Shown piece after piece: positions 8,624 through 11,032 of a stretch of DNA of 11,032 bases. This DNA comes from Gammaproteobacteria bacterium (GTDB lineage: Bacteria; Pseudomonadota; Gammaproteobacteria; GCA-001735895), in contig QIJI01000306.1 in NCBI GenBank assembly GCA_003231795.1, forward strand, positions 1 through 11,032, read 5' to 3'. The notes under the pieces were generated by a model. That model was not told where the DNA came from. It worked only from the letters and a program-made list of their open reading frames with translations, and ran no database searches. Both the position numbers and the translations under genes were made by a program. Every line of letters begins with the position of its first letter. The stretch's first letter is position 1.

Positions 8624-8651
8624 TTAGAGGCCAGATGTTAGAGGCCAGATA
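8624..8651 (+). repeat. 14-bp tandem duplication upstream of fusA
   Basis: TTAGAGGCCAGAT occurs twice, at 8624-8636 and 8638-8650, as two 14-base units differing only in the last base (G then A). Each copy carries AGAGG, which resembles a Shine-Dalgarno sequence, so the 56-base rpsG-fusA gap holds three such motifs counting AAGGA at 8655-8659. It looks like a recent slippage duplication. An effect on fusA translation is possible but unproven. Confidence 0.9.
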
Positions 8652-8655
8652 TTAA
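8635..8655 (+). other. Possible six-codon leader ORF before fusA
   Basis: ATG at 8635 opens a frame of six codons (MLEARY) ending in TAA at 8653-8655, eleven bases before the preferred fusA start. AGAGG at 8626-8630 lies four bases upstream, a short but usable spacing. The frame exists only because of the tandem duplication, so it may be accidental. Termination here could feed ribosomes to the fusA start. Confidence 0.15.
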
Positions 8656-8659
8656 AGGA
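8655..8659 (+). promoter_or_regulatory. fusA ribosome binding site that decides the start
   Basis: AAGGA ends one base before the ATG at 8661, too close for initiation there, and seven bases before the GTG at 8667, which is ideal. The GTG start also gives the protein beginning MARTTP, identical to E. coli EF-G. GTG at 8667 is therefore chosen over the ATG. Confidence 0.75.
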
Positions 8660-8666
8660 AATGACG

Positions 8667-10760
8667 GTGGCTCGTACAACGCCGATTACACAGTATCGAA
8701 ACATAGGCATTATTGCTCATATCGATGCGGGAAAAACCACCACCACGGAAAGGATTCTGTTTTACACCGGTGTCTCCTACAAGATTGGTGAGGTGCACGA
8801 CGGTGCAGCCGTGATGGACTGGATGGCACAGGAGCAGGAACGGGGTATTACCATTACCTCTGCTGCGACGACCTGCTTCTGGTCCGGTATGGATAAGCAG
8901 TTTGAGCAGCATCGTATCAACATTATCGATACGCCGGGCCACGTCGATTTCACCATCGAAGTGGAGCGCTCACTGCGGGTTCTGGATGGCGCCTGTGCCG
9001 TGTTCGATGCGGTCAGTGGGGTTGAGCCCCAGTCTGAAACCGTATGGCGACAGGCGAATCGATATCGTGTACCGCGCATGGTTTTCGTCAACAAGATGGA
9101 TCGTGCGGGTGCTGATTTCTTGCGCGTGGTCGACCAGATTCGGGATCGACTGGGCAGCAGTCCGGTACCGATACAACTGAATATCGGCGCTGAAGAGAGT
9201 TTTTGTGGTGTGGTTGACCTGGTCAGGATGAAGGCCATTGTCTGGGACGAGTCCGATATGGGCACGACCTATCGGGAACATGAGATTTCCCCGGAGATGC
9301 TTGGCGATTGCGAGGCCTGGCGAGAGAAGATGGTAGAAGCTGCGGCCGAAGCCAATGACGAATTGATGGAAAAGTATCTCGAGGGCGGCGACCTCAGCGA
9401 CGACGAGATACATCAGGGTCTACGAATTCGAACCCTGAGTGGCGAGATAGTGCCGGCATTGTGCGGTAGCGCCTTCAAGAACAAAGGGGTGCAGGCGATG
9501 TTGGACGCAGTCGTACGTTACTTGCCATCACCGCTGGATGTGCCGGCGATCAAGGGCATAAATGACGAAGGTGAATACGAAGGCGAGCGAGTGGCTGATG
9601 ACAAGGCCCCGTTTGCAGCACTGGCCTTCAAGATTGCGACCGATCCGCATGTCGGTAACCTGACTTTTTTCCGGGTTTACTCGGGTGTATTAAAAGCCGG
9701 AGATGCGATTTATAACTCGGTGCGGGATAAGAAGGAACGCATCGGACGTGTGTTGCAGATGCATGCGAACTCACGCGAAGAATTGAAAGAAGTGCGAGCG
9801 GGTGATATTGCCGCCGCAGTTGGTCTCAAGGATGTTGGTACCGGCGATACGCTGTGTGATCTGAATCAACGGATTATGCTTGAGCGAATGGATTTTCCGG
9901 ATCCGGTTATTTCGGTTGCGGTAGAACCGAGGACGCTATCTGATCAGGAAAAGATGAGCGTGGCGCTTGGCAAGTTGGCCAGGGAAGACCCGTCTTTTCG
10001 GGTCAGAACCGATGAGGAATCAGGGCAGACGATTATTTCCGGGATGGGCGAGTTACATCTGGATATCATCGTCGACCGGATGAAGCGGGAATTTAACGTG
10101 GAAGCCAATATTGGCAAGCCACAGGTTGCGTTTCGCGAGACGATTCGCGATAGCGTCGAACAGGAAGGCAAGTTTGTTCGACAAACCGGTGGTCGAGGAA
10201 TGTATGGCCATGTCTGGTTGAAACTGGAGCCCTTGCCCGGTGGTTCTGGTTACGAGTTTGAAAATGCCATTGTTGGCGGTGTTGTACCACGTGAGTACAT
10301 CAACGCAATCGACAAGGGTGTTCAGGAACAGATGGAAAATGGCGTAATTGCCGGATTTCCACTGGTCGACATAAAGGTAACGCTGTTTGACGGTTCTTAC
10401 CACGATGTCGATTCGAATGAAATGGCGTTCAAGCTTGCCGGTTCGCTGGCAATGCGTGAAGGCGCCCAGGCGGCGAGGGCGGTATTGTTGGAGCCGGTGA
10501 TGAAAGTTGAGATCGTGACCCCGGAAAACTACATGGGTGACGTGATTGGTGATCTGAATCGTCGCCGTGGAATAGTTGAAGGAATGGAAGATTCGGTAGC
10601 GGGCAAGATCATTCGAGCCTCGGTACCACTGGCTGAAATGTTCGGTTACGCAACCGATATGCGATCAGCAACGCAGGGGCGTGCTACTTATTCGATGGAG
10701 TTCGAAAAGTATGAAGAAGCGCCAAAGAGTGTTACCGATGCCATGATTGGTGGTGTGTAA
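8667..10760 (+). CDS. fusA: Translation elongation factor G
   Basis: EF-G is the cytoplasmic GTPase that translocates tRNAs and mRNA on the ribosome and, with RRF, recycles ribosomes. From the GTG start it has 697 residues (E. coli 704). The G domain shows the P-loop AHIDAGKT at 17-24, RGITI at 59-63, DTPGH at 88-92 with the catalytic His92, and NKMD at 142-145. Domain II starts after the GSAFKNKGVQAMLDAV stretch. Domain IV has GGRGMYGHV and the tip region GSYHDVDSNE; domain V is complete. Oddly, 30 of 49 arginine codons are CGA, CGG, AGG or AGA, counted by eye, against about 8 of 71 in the visible rpoB, and at least seven isoleucines use ATA. This is poor codon choice for a normally abundant protein. 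A second EF-G gene elsewhere, or acquisition by transfer, could explain it (inference). The protein family is certain. Confidence 0.97.
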   Translation: MARTTPITQYRNIGIIAHIDAGKTTTTERILFYTGVSYKIGEVHDGAAVMDWMAQEQERGITITSAATTCFWSGMDKQFEQHRINIIDTPGHVDFTIEVERSLRVLDGACAVFDAVSGVEPQSETVWRQANRYRVPRMVFVNKMDRAGADFLRVVDQIRDRLGSSPVPIQLNIGAEESFCGVVDLVRMKAIVWDESDMGTTYREHEISPEMLGDCEAWREKMVEAAAEANDELMEKYLEGGDLSDDEIHQGLRIRTLSGEIVPALCGSAFKNKGVQAMLDAVVRYLPSPLDVPAIKGINDEGEYEGERVADDKAPFAALAFKIATDPHVGNLTFFRVYSGVLKAGDAIYNSVRDKKERIGRVLQMHANSREELKEVRAGDIAAAVGLKDVGTGDTLCDLNQRIMLERMDFPDPVISVAVEPRTLSDQEKMSVALGKLAREDPSFRVRTDEESGQTIISGMGELHLDIIVDRMKREFNVEANIGKPQVAFRETIRDSVEQEGKFVRQTGGRGMYGHVWLKLEPLPGGSGYEFENAIVGGVVPREYINAIDKGVQEQMENGVIAGFPLVDIKVTLFDGSYHDVDSNEMAFKLAGSLAMREGAQAARAVLLEPVMKVEIVTPENYMGDVIGDLNRRRGIVEGMEDSVAGKIIRASVPLAEMFGYATDMRSATQGRATYSMEFEKYEEAPKSVTDAMIGGV

Positions 10761-10767
10761 GGATTTG

Positions 10768-10845
10768 CCGTCATTCCCGCGCAAGCGGGAATCTTGAATA
10801 GGCATGAATTTGTAAGGTCCCCGCCTGCGCGGGGATGACATACGG
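10768..10845. repeat. Pair of inverted REP-like palindromes (REPIN-like)
   Basis: Unit one has the stem ATTCCCGC/GCGGGAAT with loop GCAA (10773-10792), preceded by GTC. Unit two has the stem TCCCCGC/GCGGGGA with loop CTGC (10818-10835), followed by TGAC. The reverse complement of 10818-10839 matches 10770-10791 at 19 of 22 positions. Two of the three differences are the two partners of one stem base pair (T-A changed to C-G), so pairing is preserved. The units face each other across about 24 bases. Such GTCATTCCCGCG palindromes are widely dispersed in proteobacterial genomes. No T-run follows, so a terminator role is weak. Confidence 0.8.
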
Positions 10846-10850
10846 TTGAG

Positions 10851-10909
10851 GGAGACGATTTACGAAATTCTGGACGGTCCGACGTATCGGAATTTCGTAA
10901 ATCGCCTCC
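10851..10909. repeat. Long inverted repeat (20-base arms) in the tuf leader
   Basis: Arms at 10851-10870 and 10890-10909 match as reverse complements at 19 of 20 positions (core CGATTTACGAAATTC). The loop is 19 bases and itself contains the small palindrome GGAC-G-GTCC. No T-tract follows, so it is not a classical terminator. The right arm ends GCCTCC, which could pair with the tuf Shine-Dalgarno GAGG when the hairpin is open. Unrelated in sequence to the REP-like pair just upstream; it may be a mobile-repeat remnant or an RNA regulatory element. Confidence 0.85.
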
Positions 10910-10921
10910 AAATAGTTTGGA
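10907..10921 (+). repeat. Small hairpin next to the tuf ribosome binding site
   Basis: TCCAAA and TTTGGA form a perfect 6-bp stem around the triloop TAG. Its first three bases are also the last three of the 20-base right arm at 10890-10909, so the two hairpins cannot both form fully. It ends seven bases before the Shine-Dalgarno sequence at 10929-10932. Confidence 0.55.
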
Positions 10922-10941
10922 TTTGATAGAGGATATGAGTT

Positions 10942-11032
10942 ATGTCAAAAGTAAAATTTGTAAGAAATAAACCCCACGTTAATGTGGGCACAATTGGTCA
11001 CGTGGATCATGGTAAGACGACGTTGACAGCGG
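10942..11032 (+). CDS. tuf: Translation elongation factor Tu (3' end cut by window edge)
   Basis: EF-Tu carries aminoacyl-tRNA to the ribosomal A site as a GTP complex. Only the first 30 residues are visible: MSKVKFVRNK, then KPHVNVGTIGHVDHGKTTLT with the GTP-binding P-loop GHVDHGKT at residues 19-26. This is diagnostic for EF-Tu. The start is set by homology and by GAGG at 10929-10932, nine bases upstream. The nearby ATG at 10935 is in another frame. No convincing promoter is visible in the 181-base gap after fusA, so transcription probably comes from upstream or from a promoter inside fusA, as in E. coli. Most gammaproteobacteria have two tuf genes; this is the str-linked copy. Confidence 0.97.
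   Translation, partial: MSKVKFVRNKPHVNVGTIGHVDHGKTTLTA

Noticed and set aside
10794..10851. TTGAAT and TTGAGG as -35 elements of a tuf promoter
   Set aside because: Neither has a TATAAT-like hexamer 16-18 bases downstream.
10935..10937. ATG at 10935 as an alternative tuf start
   Set aside because: It is seven bases from the true start and out of frame, and sits too close to the Shine-Dalgarno sequence.
1..11032. CRISPR arrays, tRNA or rRNA genes, insertion sequences, defence or metabolic gene clusters
   Set aside because: Nearly all of the window is accounted for by six housekeeping genes; no regularly spaced repeats, transposase frames or cloverleaf sequences were seen in the gaps.

Overview
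This is a conserved housekeeping segment from a gammaproteobacterium with roughly balanced base composition. The evidence is the E. coli-like RNA polymerase subunits: RpoC carries the large SI3 insertion near its C-terminus, RpoB carries SI1- and SI2-type insertions, and the RpoC zinc and catalytic residues fall at or within one residue of E. coli numbering. I cannot name a genus from the sequence alone. The gene order rpoB-rpoC-rpsL-rpsG-fusA-tuf is the joined beta/str arrangement also found in Pseudomonas. In E. coli the two blocks are separate.

Layout: all genes are on the + strand. rpoB enters from the left edge without its first ~210-220 codons and overlaps rpoC by 4 bases (ATGA). After rpoC comes a 137-base gap. 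It holds a near-consensus sigma-70 promoter that starts 5 bases past the rpoC stop, followed at the predicted transcript start by a perfect 18-bp hairpin. Next come rpsL (S12) and rpsG (S7), only 12 bases apart, and then a 56-base gap with a 14-bp tandem duplication. fusA (EF-G) follows; its start is best placed at a GTG at 8667. A 181-base gap then holds three separate inverted-repeat structures: a pair of REP-like palindromes facing each other, a long 20-bp-arm hairpin, and a small hairpin next to the ribosome binding site. The first 30 codons of tuf (EF-Tu) run off the right edge.

The genes cover the core of gene expression. RpoB and RpoC form the RNA polymerase active site, S12 and S7 sit in the decoding and head regions of the 30S subunit, and EF-G and EF-Tu drive the elongation cycle. 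The rpsL promoter would let the str genes be transcribed separately from the polymerase genes, with read-through from rpoC also possible because no intrinsic terminator is visible.

I see no new multi-gene system here. The items worth a second look are regulatory or evolutionary: the promoter/hairpin leader of rpsL, the missing room for an E. coli-style S7 operator, the structured tuf leader, the REP-like pair with compensatory changes, and the unusually poor arginine codon choice in fusA. No gene-free stretch exceeds 300 bases.
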